This document shows positions 52,943-61,847 of a stretch of DNA of 64,000 nt, one piece after another. Under the pieces are notes generated by a model, which did no database searches, was not told the DNA's origin, and saw nothing but the letters and a program-made list of their open reading frames with translations. Every line of letters begins with the position of its first letter. Position 1 is the first letter of the stretch. A program made the position numbers and the translations under genes. Source of the stretch: Xenorhabdus griffiniae (GTDB lineage Bacteria; Pseudomonadota; Gammaproteobacteria; Enterobacterales; Enterobacteriaceae); the NCBI RefSeq assembly GCF_037265215.1, contig NZ_CP147737.1, positions 2,574,001 to 2,638,000 of the forward strand, in the 5' to 3' direction.

Positions 52943-53202
52943 ACATGCGCGATAACAGTTTTTCGTTCAGAATCCCAAGCATACCAGAGCCAACGTGGGT
53001 TTTTCTTGTTACCGACAAACGACCCCATTATTTATCACCATATTAACGATCTGTGCTTTTACTCCGGGGTTGCAGGCTTGATAGGTGTAATTTAATTGAA
53101 AGGTTTTATGGCAGGCGTAGCAGTGATAACACTGATGACTACTGCTGCCTTTTCCATGTCTTTCGCCATATCTCACCTACCATAAAAAACGGGGATCTTA
53201 CC
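52869..53202 (-). mobile_element. IS1-family remnant with internal deletions
   Basis: The minus strand shows an insA start (53169) followed after a deletion by HGKGSSSHQCYHCYACHKTF and QLNYTYQACNPGVKAQIVNM, then after a frame break MGSFVGNKKNPRWLWYAWDS and ERKTVIAHV of InsB, then after another deletion YSKSEEMHDKVIGTFIE and stop (52884). Ends GGCAAGAT and ATCTTACC are inverted. 334 bp remain of about 770. No clear target duplication. Confidence 0.85.
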
Positions 53203-53283
53203 ACAACATCTAATTATTGGGTGCATGCCCCTTTAAATCCGGATCAAGCCAAAAATTCATCAAAAATAAATGTTGCAAAGAGG

Positions 53284-53311
53284 AGGGGAACCATGATTCT
53301 TTGATTCCCCT
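53284..53311. terminator. Hairpin downstream of the antiporter gene
   Basis: AGGGGAA / TTCCCCT arms with a 14-nt loop and, on the plus strand, a following TTTTT. May terminate the minus-strand antiporter gene or be part of older IS debris; 53203-53356 holds nothing else I recognise. Confidence 0.35.
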
Positions 53312-53356
53312 ACCATTTTTAAAAACTATTTAGACCTGAAATTAAATAATCACAGC

Positions 53357-54673
53357 TTAATTCCTTATACTTTTTGTCTCCCCCATAAACCAACGGATCA
53401 AAGGCGTTGTAATAAACGTACTCAAAATAGCCATAATAACGAGCATGGTAAAAATATTAGGCGGTAAAATTCCCAAATCATAACCAATATTGAGAACAAT
53501 AAGTTCCATAAGCGCTCTTGTGTTCATTGAAACACCAATAGTTGCCGCAATACGACGATTTTCACCTAATAATCTACTTGCAATGTAGGTTCCGCCAAAC
53601 TTTGTCGCAAATGCCACTAAACAGACCAATAGACATATCATCCATTCATCGGAACCGTTCAGGCTACCAATGTCTGTACGAAGTCCTGTGTACGTAAAAA
53701 ATATAGGGAGAAAAAATACATGTACCAAGCTACCAATGCTTTCTTTCCAACGTACAACAAACTCTCTATTGTCATGTAATATGATACCAATAACAAAGCT
53801 ACCGATTAGAGCAAAGATCCCAAGGTAACTTGTTACAGAGGCAGATAAAAACAGAACAATGATCATGTAAGCCATAACGGGATGACTGAGCCGTTTTTCT
53901 TTTTTTAACCTCGAAGAAAGCCAACGACGCAGAAGTGGTCTGACAATCAAAAATATCAGTATGATATAAATAACTATGCCAAACATGTTAAACATAAATT
54001 GATCAAACTGATAATTGGAGACAAAGAGCGTCAGTATAGCGCCCAACAATATCCAGCCGATGATATCATCAATTGCGGCGGCTCCGATGATTAAAGCGGC
54101 TGTTCGCGTGTGAGCCAATCCCAACTCCATAAAAATCCTTCCCAGCACAGGAATAGCCGTAATCGATAGTGCTAAAGCAAAAAATAATTGGAAAGCTGTT
54201 TTATCGGGACGAGACGCTGCAATCGAGTTCCATATCCATTCAGCAGAAAAGAAACCCACCGTAAAAGGCAAAACAACACCCGCAATGCTTATTACAGCGA
54301 CCGAAAATCGACTCTTCTTTAGTTTCTCTCCGAATTCAAATTCAAGCCCTATTTCAAACATCAATAAAATAAGTCCAATCTGGGCAATACCGATAAAAAT
54401 CGTTGAACTTTCTTTTGGAAAAATACTTCCCATCAGTTCCGGAAAGAATGCGCCCGCCACACTTGGTCCTAAAACCAGACCTGCTAATATTTCTCCTGCA
54501 ACGGCGGTTTGCCCTAAAAAAGAGCGGCTAATCCAAACAAAGAGTCGTGTAACAATAAAAATAATAATTAACTGATAGAGCAATCTAAATAAAATATCTT
54601 CAGCTGAAGAAGGAACAACCGACGCCCCCTCATTGACCAATGTGTCAATGAGCGTATTACTTTTTTCATTCAT
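53357..54673 (-). CDS. Cation:proton antiporter, CPA2 family
   Basis: 438-residue inner-membrane antiporter of the Na+/H+ or K+/H+ exchanger type. About 12-13 helices; the N-terminal half has GQTAVAGEILAGLVLGPSVAG and LILLMFEIGLEFE, the discontinuous-helix region ALSITAIPVLGRIF, and the ion-binding Asp pair in AAAIDDIIGW, typical of electrogenic exchangers. C-terminal NTRALMELIVLNIGYDLGIL is also conserved. No TrkA-N or USP domain. I use ATG 54673 (MNEKSNTL) with GGAA upstream; 54688 has no ribosome binding site. Could support ion homeostasis or export next to the VOC and adenylation genes, but linkage is only positional. Confidence 0.85.
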   Translation of the reverse strand: MNEKSNTLIDTLVNEGASVVPSSAEDILFRLLYQLIIIFIVTRLFVWISRSFLGQTAVAGEILAGLVLGPSVAGAFFPELMGSIFPKESSTIFIGIAQIGLILLMFEIGLEFEFGEKLKKSRFSVAVISIAGVVLPFTVGFFSAEWIWNSIAASRPDKTAFQLFFALALSITAIPVLGRIFMELGLAHTRTAALIIGAAAIDDIIGWILLGAILTLFVSNYQFDQFMFNMFGIVIYIILIFLIVRPLLRRWLSSRLKKEKRLSHPVMAYMIIVLFLSASVTSYLGIFALIGSFVIGIILHDNREFVVRWKESIGSLVHVFFLPIFFTYTGLRTDIGSLNGSDEWMICLLVCLVAFATKFGGTYIASRLLGENRRIAATIGVSMNTRALMELIVLNIGYDLGILPPNIFTMLVIMAILSTFITTPLIRWFMGETKSIRN

Positions 54674-55047
54674 ATCAATAAATTCCATTTAATGTTAAAT
54701 GGAATGAAAGACCCAAGGCCATTCATTCATAAATAAACCATTATTGAAGACATATAGAAACCCAGCCAGCGCTTGTAACTGTAATTATTCGCCTCTCTTT
54801 TTTAATAAACAGAGCCACACACAATAAATAAAATTAATTTGGCATTTAAAATGCACGCCACATTTAGATTATTTATATCGTTATCACTATTTATCTATAC
54901 AATTATCTCTGATATTTATTAAATATTTCTTTCTTCCTAATAAACTTAACTTAGCCATTAAAAAAGTATATTGGGGAGTACCTTAATATATTTCAATTAT
55001 GATGACTAAGGATAAATAATAATTGATTACTTTTAAGTTAATTATCT

Positions 55048-55072
55048 CAGGCAACTTTATTATAGTTGCCTG
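55048..55072 (-). terminator. Terminator after the VOC gene
   Basis: CAGGCAAC / GTTGCCTG arms with a 9-nt loop just downstream of the VOC gene on the minus strand. The rest of the 420-bp gap 54674-55093 is AT-rich promoter-like sequence with nothing else recognised. Confidence 0.6.
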
Positions 55073-55093
55073 TGTGCATCTTAGTAAGAGAGA

Positions 55094-55471
55094 TTATCCC
55101 TGTAACATACAGAAGACATTCAATTTATTACCGTCGAGATCTCTAAAATAGGCGGCATAAAAACCATGCTCGCCACGAGGTCCCGGTTTTCCTTCATCCG
55201 TTGCTCCAAGAGCAATTGCTTTGTTATACACTTTATCGACCTTCTCCTGACTATCAATATTGAGCGCGATCATTCCCCCATTACTCACCGTTGCCGGATT
55301 GCCATCAAAGGGCTTAATAATGCACAAATTCGTCATGTTAAAATTCGGGCCCCAGGCGATAAAAGCCGGTGTTTCCATGACACGCTGGGCACCGAATTCG
55401 GCAAGCAGCTCATCGTAGAATGCGGCTGCACGGGAAAAATCATTCGTACCCAATGTGATATAACCAATCAT
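55094..55471 (-). CDS. VOC (glyoxalase/bleomycin-resistance fold) family protein
   Basis: 125-residue protein with the paired beta-alpha-beta-beta-beta modules of the VOC superfamily: MIGYITLGTNDFSRAAAFYD at the start, MIALNIDSQEKVDKVYNKAI in the middle and HGFYAAYFRDLDGNKLNVFC at the end. Such proteins bind metals or hydrophobic ligands, degrade or sequester toxic metabolites, or act as lactoylglutathione-lyase-like enzymes. GGGGAGT precedes ATG 55471; the frame is open 36 nt upstream. Lies downstream of the Thr adenylation gene and could be a self-protection gene, which is only an inference. Confidence 0.85.
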   Translation of the reverse strand: MIGYITLGTNDFSRAAAFYDELLAEFGAQRVMETPAFIAWGPNFNMTNLCIIKPFDGNPATVSNGGMIALNIDSQEKVDKVYNKAIALGATDEGKPGPRGEHGFYAAYFRDLDGNKLNVFCMLQG

Positions 55472-55627
55472 TTTTACTCCCCCATGTTCTATTTTTACAG
55501 ATATCAAAATTTATTTTATTAGAGGCCAGCAAAAACCGCAATTAATTACTCCACTCTATAAATTGATGATGAAAATAGAACAGGGATAATCTTAATGTAA
55601 TATCTGATCGATATAATCACTATAAGT

Positions 55628-57307
55628 TTAAATTACACTATTGTCATTTATGTCATCTTTACCCCATCCAATCTGATTTAAGTCCAACTTTCCGTTTTTA
55701 TTCATCGGAAATTCCACAACGCTTGCTGTAAAATCAGGCAACATATAATCAGGAAGGTATTTTTTTAATAACTGTCTGATCTCTTTATGCTGAATATTAT
55801 CAGCGGTGTTAGATTGATATAATACAACAATTTTTAAGTCATTAGAGTCCTGTCGATAGGTTGTAGCAATAGCATCTTTTACAAAACTTAATTTTCGCAT
55901 TGCAGATTCGATGTCACCCAATTCAACCCGAAAACCTCTAATTTGAATCTGATTATCGATACGCCCCAGATAATATAACCCCCCATTTTCCTTATATCGA
56001 GCAAGGTCACCAGTACGATATAAATTTAAAGATGATTTATCAAAGGTATTAGGAATGAATCTCTGGCGACTTAACTTTGGCCGATTTAAATAGCCATTGG
56101 CAACACCTAAACCTGCAATATACATTTCTCCAGCTTGATTTTCTTGTACTGGTTGACCGTCTTCATTTAATAAATGGATGATCACACCTGGTAAAGGCAA
56201 ACCAATCGGACTTATATTACTGACCAAATCATCGGGTTTAATCTGATGAAAAGTCACATGCACTGTAGTTTCGGTAATACCATACATATTAATTAATGCA
56301 GGTTGTTCATACCCATACTTATCTATCCATTGACGGAGGCTCGATACATTCAACATTTCTCCACCAAAAATAACGTATCGCAAGCTAAGAGGTTCTGTTC
56401 TGTTTGACATATAATCATCAGTTTGAATCAGTAACCTAAATGCCGTTGGTGTTTGATTTAATACCGTGACTTTTTCACGTACCAATAACTCATAAAATTT
56501 TGGCGGATTCCGACTGATATTATAAGGCACCAATACCAGCGTTCCTCCTTTCAAAAGTGCCCCCCAAATTTCCCAAACGGAGAAATCAAATGCTATCGAG
56601 TGGAAACAGGTCCAGACATCTTTATCCGAGAAGTCAAACAGCTTCTCTGCCGCACGAAAAAGATGAACCACATTGTAATGTGCGATTGGCACGCCTTTGG
56701 GTTCTCCCGTTGAACCCGAGGTATAAATAACATAAGCCCATTGTATGCCTTTAACCTCTTTCTCCGGATTTACTGCCCATGAAGGTAAAAGTGCCGGATA
56801 ATCACTATCAAAACAAAAAGTCTCAACTGAAAAGCCGGATAGCGTTTTCAGATATAAACATTTTGTGATGACAATATCCGGTTTTGCATCATTAAGAATG
56901 GATTTTATTCTTTCACCGGCATTATTAATATCCACTGGCAAATAGGCGTAACCCGTTTTTAATATCCCTATAATACTGATCACCATTTCAAAGGAGGGTT
57001 CTAAAAAGATACCTATACATTTGCTTTCCGGTGCTTTTTTAATTAAATAATGGGCAACTTGATTTGCTCTCCTATTCAGCTCACCGTAACTCATTCTCTC
57101 CTGATTTAATACCAATGCTGTTTTTTCATCATGGTGTTCAACGATTGATTCAAACCATGAAATCAGTGAAATATTATCCAAATCATGCTGGGTTAATCGC
57201 TCATCCAGATCCTCAGAATCATTCTGAGAAGAACTTAAACCAAGTAATTGCGATAATACTTTTTGTTGATGTCTTTCAGACATATTCAGAAAATTTTCTT
57301 TATCCAT
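55628..57307 (-). CDS. Stand-alone NRPS-type adenylation domain, predicted threonine-specific
   Basis: 559-residue AMP-forming enzyme that should activate an amino acid as its adenylate. Core motifs: A3 YTSGSTGEPKGVP, A4 FDFSVWE, A5 NMYGITETT, A7 YRTGDLARY, A8 GRIDNQIQIRGFRVELGDIE, A10 NKNGKLD. Read by alignment to the GrsA template, the ten pocket residues are D-F-W-N-I-G-M-V-H-K, the classical threonine code. There is no condensation, carrier or thioesterase domain; an unusual ~60-residue N-terminal extension (MDKENFLNMSERHQQKVLSQ) precedes it. ATG 57307 has AAAGG upstream; an in-frame ATG at 57343 lies inside a repeat. Downstream of exporter genes on the same strand. Confidence 0.9.
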   Translation of the reverse strand: MDKENFLNMSERHQQKVLSQLLGLSSSQNDSEDLDERLTQHDLDNISLISWFESIVEHHDEKTALVLNQERMSYGELNRRANQVAHYLIKKAPESKCIGIFLEPSFEMVISIIGILKTGYAYLPVDINNAGERIKSILNDAKPDIVITKCLYLKTLSGFSVETFCFDSDYPALLPSWAVNPEKEVKGIQWAYVIYTSGSTGEPKGVPIAHYNVVHLFRAAEKLFDFSDKDVWTCFHSIAFDFSVWEIWGALLKGGTLVLVPYNISRNPPKFYELLVREKVTVLNQTPTAFRLLIQTDDYMSNRTEPLSLRYVIFGGEMLNVSSLRQWIDKYGYEQPALINMYGITETTVHVTFHQIKPDDLVSNISPIGLPLPGVIIHLLNEDGQPVQENQAGEMYIAGLGVANGYLNRPKLSRQRFIPNTFDKSSLNLYRTGDLARYKENGGLYYLGRIDNQIQIRGFRVELGDIESAMRKLSFVKDAIATTYRQDSNDLKIVVLYQSNTADNIQHKEIRQLLKKYLPDYMLPDFTASVVEFPMNKNGKLDLNQIGWGKDDINDNSVI

Positions 57308-57327
57308 TTTTAACCTTTTAATGAATG

Positions 57328-57431
57328 CTAAATAGGTTTTCATAATACTGAGAGTATCAGATATTGGCGTTCCTTACCCCGCGCGTCGCGCGGGGTAAGG
57401 AATACGCCTATCATTTTGAAACGCTATTTAG
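57328..57431. repeat. Long-hairpin MITE-like repeat, copy 3
   Basis: 104 bp with ends CTAAATAG / CTATTTAG and central TTCCTTACCCCGCGCG...CGCGCGGGGTAAGGAA. It separates the outer-membrane barrel gene from the adenylation gene, and its end contains the barrel gene's stop codon (57428-57430). On the transcript it would form a very stable hairpin within the operon. Confidence 0.82.
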
Positions 57432-58663
57432 ATACCAAAGAAATAGATGAATTTCATTCCAATATAACTTTCATTACGGAAGCCATATAACAGCTCTTCG
57501 GGATTTAAATTTTCAAAAATGGCGCCATTCAATGACAATTTGAAATTATCTCCCAATCGGCGACTGCCATTAAATATCCATGTCCTGGAACCGTAGCGCA
57601 TATCCTGAGTTACACCTAAAAACAAAGCTGAGTCCTGTTCATCATTGGCAGAAAATTGAACACCGGCAAAAACATCATTTTCAAAAGGTGTATCTGAAAA
57701 TTTATTACGGGTATCTTTCATATACTCCAGAAAAAAAGTCAAATTAGTACTGCTACCCAAAACTCCATAATGGGTATATTCCAAACCACCCGAATAAACT
57801 AAAAATGATGTTTTAGGGCTTCTCGAAAAATGAGGATCTTTTTGCCGATAAGCCCCTTCTTCCCATTTAACAATCAAATTATTAATGTTCCATTGGTATT
57901 CCAATCCAATCTGCTGAATTTGCCCATAATAGGGAACCAATTGATGATGGTTATTTAAAACAAACTCCGGTGTACGTTCAGTGCCATTAAAGTAGGATAA
58001 TCCTAAATCAACATTACCGAATGTATGATGGCTGCGTACAGCAAAGTCCAGCTTTGATTTTTTATTCGCATACTGATAAACGGTATTGCGCGTGTCAACA
58101 TCTAATTCGGCACGTAACCTTGCTTTGTGACCGGGAAACGTTCTCTCTCTGAATCCAGTAAGCAGAAACAGATCAAAAATACCCCAGTCATTTACTTTGG
58201 TTAAATTAATCATTGGCTGACCAAGTTTTTCATTTCCAAAAGGATCATCGACCAAATCTGACTGATTAATGATATCTACCGGGTGACTAAATTCTGTCAC
58301 GCCCCAAAATACTTTTCTGAAACCCGCATAAAGTTCCCACGAATTATGGATATACCCCCAATATAAATCTCGTGGCTCAAAAGGCTCTCGGTTATTGCTG
58401 CTGGAGTCTTTTCGGTACAGTGCATCCATAACGACGTGCTGTTTACCGTCATCCCACTCTGTAAAGTATTTGCCTCCGACCTGAAAGGAATGGCTTTCCC
58501 TTTCCTGCTTATCTGATAAACCCTTCTCAAAGAAAACCCGCTGTTCCCATCCGACAGAAACATCGAGTTTTCCAGCGGATACATTCCAACAAATGAACAC
58601 GGCCAACGCGCTGATCAGCTGTGAAATAACGCGCCCCTTTGTCCTTATTATTGACCGCATCAA
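57428..58663 (-). CDS. Outer-membrane beta-barrel protein of an RND-associated cassette
   Basis: 411-residue protein with signal peptide (residues 1-30, ending CWNVSAG) and alternating amphipathic strands throughout (SFQVGGKYFTEW, LYWGYIHNSWELYAGFRKVFWG, VDLGLSYFNGTERTPEF, TNLTFFLEYMKD), ending in aromatic-rich IGMKFIYFFGI. I do not recognise a named family; proteins of this look are often encoded beside MMPL-type RND exporters and a LolA-like protein, as here. Likely the outer-membrane part of that export system. The stop codon is supplied by the repeat at 57328-57431. The gap to the next gene upstream is 16 nt. Confidence 0.78.
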   Translation of the reverse strand: MMRSIIRTKGRVISQLISALAVFICWNVSAGKLDVSVGWEQRVFFEKGLSDKQERESHSFQVGGKYFTEWDDGKQHVVMDALYRKDSSSNNREPFEPRDLYWGYIHNSWELYAGFRKVFWGVTEFSHPVDIINQSDLVDDPFGNEKLGQPMINLTKVNDWGIFDLFLLTGFRERTFPGHKARLRAELDVDTRNTVYQYANKKSKLDFAVRSHHTFGNVDLGLSYFNGTERTPEFVLNNHHQLVPYYGQIQQIGLEYQWNINNLIVKWEEGAYRQKDPHFSRSPKTSFLVYSGGLEYTHYGVLGSSTNLTFFLEYMKDTRNKFSDTPFENDVFAGVQFSANDEQDSALFLGVTQDMRYGSRTWIFNGSRRLGDNFKLSLNGAIFENLNPEELLYGFRNESYIGMKFIYFFGI

Positions 58664-58679
58664 AATATACCTCCGAGCA

Positions 58680-59483
58680 CTATCTCGTTCTCTTCAAGGC
58701 AGCAATATCAAAATCCCGATCGGTTAAGCCAGCCTGAAATTGGATATTTCTCACAGATAATTTCGTTATTTTGTTCGATTGATGATTCTTCATCGTAATG
58801 TTTAAAGAACGCCAGTACTTATCCATATAAAGTTGATAGTCGTCGAATGTTCTTGTTTTCAATAGCGCATTACGGCGGTCGTAATAATCAATTCTGATAA
58901 ACCGGTAGAATTCTTTGTCTATCCACACGATTTGCCGGACATAGCCTGATTCTTTATCAACGGGTTTTCTCTCAACAATAAAGCAGAATTGTTGTCCACA
59001 CGGTTTTTCCCCCAGATAGTTGTACATTTTGTATTTCTCTATCTCTTCAGAGGCCAAATCTTCATAGGCAAATTCGCTTCCCATAAAAGATCCCGATTTA
59101 TTGCTGGAAGAAATACGTTTTACCCGTCGTGACGCCGGCAAATATATCCATTGCTCATCATCCCGATCTAAATGTGTAAAGGCCAATAAAGCGGTTCCTT
59201 TTATATCTCTGGGCTGCTCAAAAAAAGTTAATAATTTGTCTCCATCCCCTGTCACTTCTAGCGTATTAATCTTTAAATAACGATAACTTTCCTGGCCTTC
59301 TGCATTCAATAGCGTCATTTTAAGATCAGTGATCGTATCACCGAAACCGTTATCTCTGGCGATAGCCTCCTGAAGAATTTTTTTCCCCCGTTCTTCCGAA
59401 GCTAATGTAGGGAAACTGAATAAACCTAAAATAAATAGAGAGACCAACGATAATCCTTTTATTCCGACAACGCATTTTTTCAT
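58680..59483 (-). CDS. LolA-like outer membrane lipoprotein-sorting family protein
   Basis: 267-residue periplasmic protein with signal peptide (MKKCVVGIKGLSLVSLFILG, cleavage near LASEE). The LolA/LolB-like fold is shown by DLKMTLLNAEGQESYRYLKI, GTALLAFTHLDRDDEQWIYLP, FMGSEFAYEDLA and IVWIDKEFYRFIRIDYYDRR. Family members accompany MMPL/RND lipid exporters and probably carry a hydrophobic substrate across the periplasm. ATG 59483 has GGAG upstream. Lies 57 nt after the RND gene and 16 nt before the barrel gene. Confidence 0.85.
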   Translation of the reverse strand: MKKCVVGIKGLSLVSLFILGLFSFPTLASEERGKKILQEAIARDNGFGDTITDLKMTLLNAEGQESYRYLKINTLEVTGDGDKLLTFFEQPRDIKGTALLAFTHLDRDDEQWIYLPASRRVKRISSSNKSGSFMGSEFAYEDLASEEIEKYKMYNYLGEKPCGQQFCFIVERKPVDKESGYVRQIVWIDKEFYRFIRIDYYDRRNALLKTRTFDDYQLYMDKYWRSLNITMKNHQSNKITKLSVRNIQFQAGLTDRDFDIAALKRTR

Positions 59484-59540
59484 TATATGTTCTCCTAAAA
59501 ACATGCTAATTATTCGTTTAATACCAACAACGCCATATCG

Positions 59541-61847
59541 TTATATTTTTATCATCAGGGGTTCATCAGGAACGGAAGGTCTATTTTTCTTACTGTCTAT
59601 TGCTATTAACAACGTTGGCAATAAAAAGAAATCAAGCAAGAGGGCAAAAATCACCGTCATCACGGTAAAAATCCCCATTTGGGCATTCATTAAGAAATCT
59701 GAGTGCACCATCGAGCCGAAACCACAGATAAAAATGATGCTGGTTGATAGCAGAGCAGTCCCCACCGTTGAGAAGGCATAGCGTACGGCGTCCTCTGGCG
59801 ACATATTGTGTTCACGACGTGCGCGAAGGTATTTGTAAACAAAGTAAACCGTGTCATCGACAACAATACCTAACGTCATGGTTGCGATGGTTGCCGCTGC
59901 AAGCCCCACCACCCCGTCAATAATGCTCCATAAGCCGAAGGCCATAAAAATGGGCAATATATTCGGCAGCATGCTAATCAATGCATATTTCGCACTACGA
60001 AAAACAATGCCTAAACAGAGTGTAATAATCAGAAACGAGATCACAGTACCCACTAATAGCCCTTTAATATTGGTGTTCATCAGGTAGGTGTACATTAAAG
60101 ATGCGCTGGCAGCATGAGTATGCATGGATGAAGGCGCATTATTGATCAGCCATTTTTCATGAGCCTCTTTTGTCCTTTGCATTTCAAAGGTACTTAAATC
60201 AGAGAAAGTTACCGTCATTTTGGTTGCAGAACGTCTGACATCAATCTGGTCGTTAAGATCCAGCCCCAAAGGAAGAGACATTTCATAAAGCAAGAGGTAC
60301 TGAGCAATGGCCTCTCTGTCTGTCGGTAACTTATAGTAAGCGGCATTATCCCCATTCATACTTCGGTTGATGCGTTTCACGGTGTCAGTGATCACATTGA
60401 CATTCATAACAGCCGGTTGAGCACGTGACCAATTCGCAAACTCATCCACTTTTGCCATATATTCAGGCTCATTGATTCCACCTTCTTTCCCTGCTCCTAA
60501 CGAAAACTCCATATTGAAAAGTCCCGTTAAATGATCTTGGGTAAAGTCAGAGTCATCCCTGATTTCAAGTCCTTTGGCAAAGTTTTTAACAAAGTTTTCA
60601 TCAACCGTCAGTCTAGGTATAAAGGCCAGCATGACAAGCCCGAACGCCACTGTACCAAACTGTAGTTTTCGCCTGTTATCGATAATCCAATTCGCCAGAA
60701 ATGCAATGGATAACTGCGTTTTCTGGATACCAGGTTTCACTCTGACAGGTAAAACAGCAATCAGTGAAGGCAGTAAAAATAAGGCATAAAACAGTGCGGC
60801 TCCCATACCTATTGCCGTCATATTACCCAAATCATGAAAAGGTGGCGCATCACTCAAATTCAGACCTAAAAATCCAACAGCAGTGGTCACACTGGTAATC
60901 ACAACCGGAGAGAGATTAACCCGCAAACTTTCCCTGATTGCGTCATGTTTGCTATCCCCCTGCTTCATACGGTGAATCACAGTCACTAAAATGTGAATAC
61001 TGTCAACAACCGCCAGCGTCATGACAATGATCGGCACATTGGCGGAAACCTGAGTCAGTTTTATGCCTATGTATCCGGCTGCACCCAATGCCGCAATGAT
61101 GGAAAAAATAATCACCAAACATACAACAAAAGTTGCACTAAACGATCTCAGCACCATAAAAGTCAGAATAAGTACAATCAGAAATACAATAGGTATTGTT
61201 GTTGACATTTCCTTAATGCTGATTTCAGGAAAGGCATTTGACATCATTGCCACACCCGTTAGGTGGATATCAATATCCGGATACATTTGTGTGTACTGGT
61301 TTTTCAGTTGACGCACATACCCTGCGACTTCAGCAACAATTTTGTCGTCTCCATCGGGCAAGCGTACTGACACATTTACTGCGGTCACATCACCATTTTC
61401 AGAAATGATGCGTTTGACTAACAAAGGCTCATCCAACGCTGTCTTTTTGATCTCCACCAAGTCATGTTTTGTTAACTTTGCCGCATCAGGAACCAGTTTC
61501 CTGATTTCCAGATTGTCATCATCTGCTTTAGTGACCTGAAAATTAGTTATAGAGTCAACACGATACGCATTTGGAACTTGCCAGGCATCTTCTGTTAACT
61601 TTTCAACTATAGAAAGAAACTGTTTACTGAAAACATTGCCATCCTTTGGTGCCAGTACAATCAACGCACTATCACCATTACTATAAGTCTTCTGCATTGA
61701 CTCATACGCATTCAAAAATGGGTTTTCCCGGCTAAAAAAAACTTTATAACTACTGGGGCGTGTTGACGTTTCGTGGAGGGAAGTTTGAACAGCATGATGA
61801 TCTGGTATCATTGTCTTCGCGAAAAAACCATTACCCCAGCTCATCAT
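59541..61847 (-). pseudogene. MMPL/RND-type exporter truncated at the N-terminus by an IS
   Basis: Integral-membrane exporter of the RND/MMPL superfamily. Two sets of helices are visible (IPIVFLIVLILTFMVLRSF ... AVVDSIHILVTVIHRMKQ, and the second half ending DDTVYFVYKYLRARREH and LLLDFFLLPTLLIAI), each after a periplasmic loop. The frame encodes 768 residues, but residues 1-31 are the reverse strand of the adjacent IS. Native sequence starts exactly at 61754 with SSYKVFFSRENPFLNAYE, so the first transmembrane helix and the beginning of loop 1 are missing. The missing piece is not found on the other side of the IS. Activity is doubtful, although IS-driven expression of the remainder is possible. 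Confidence 0.8.
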
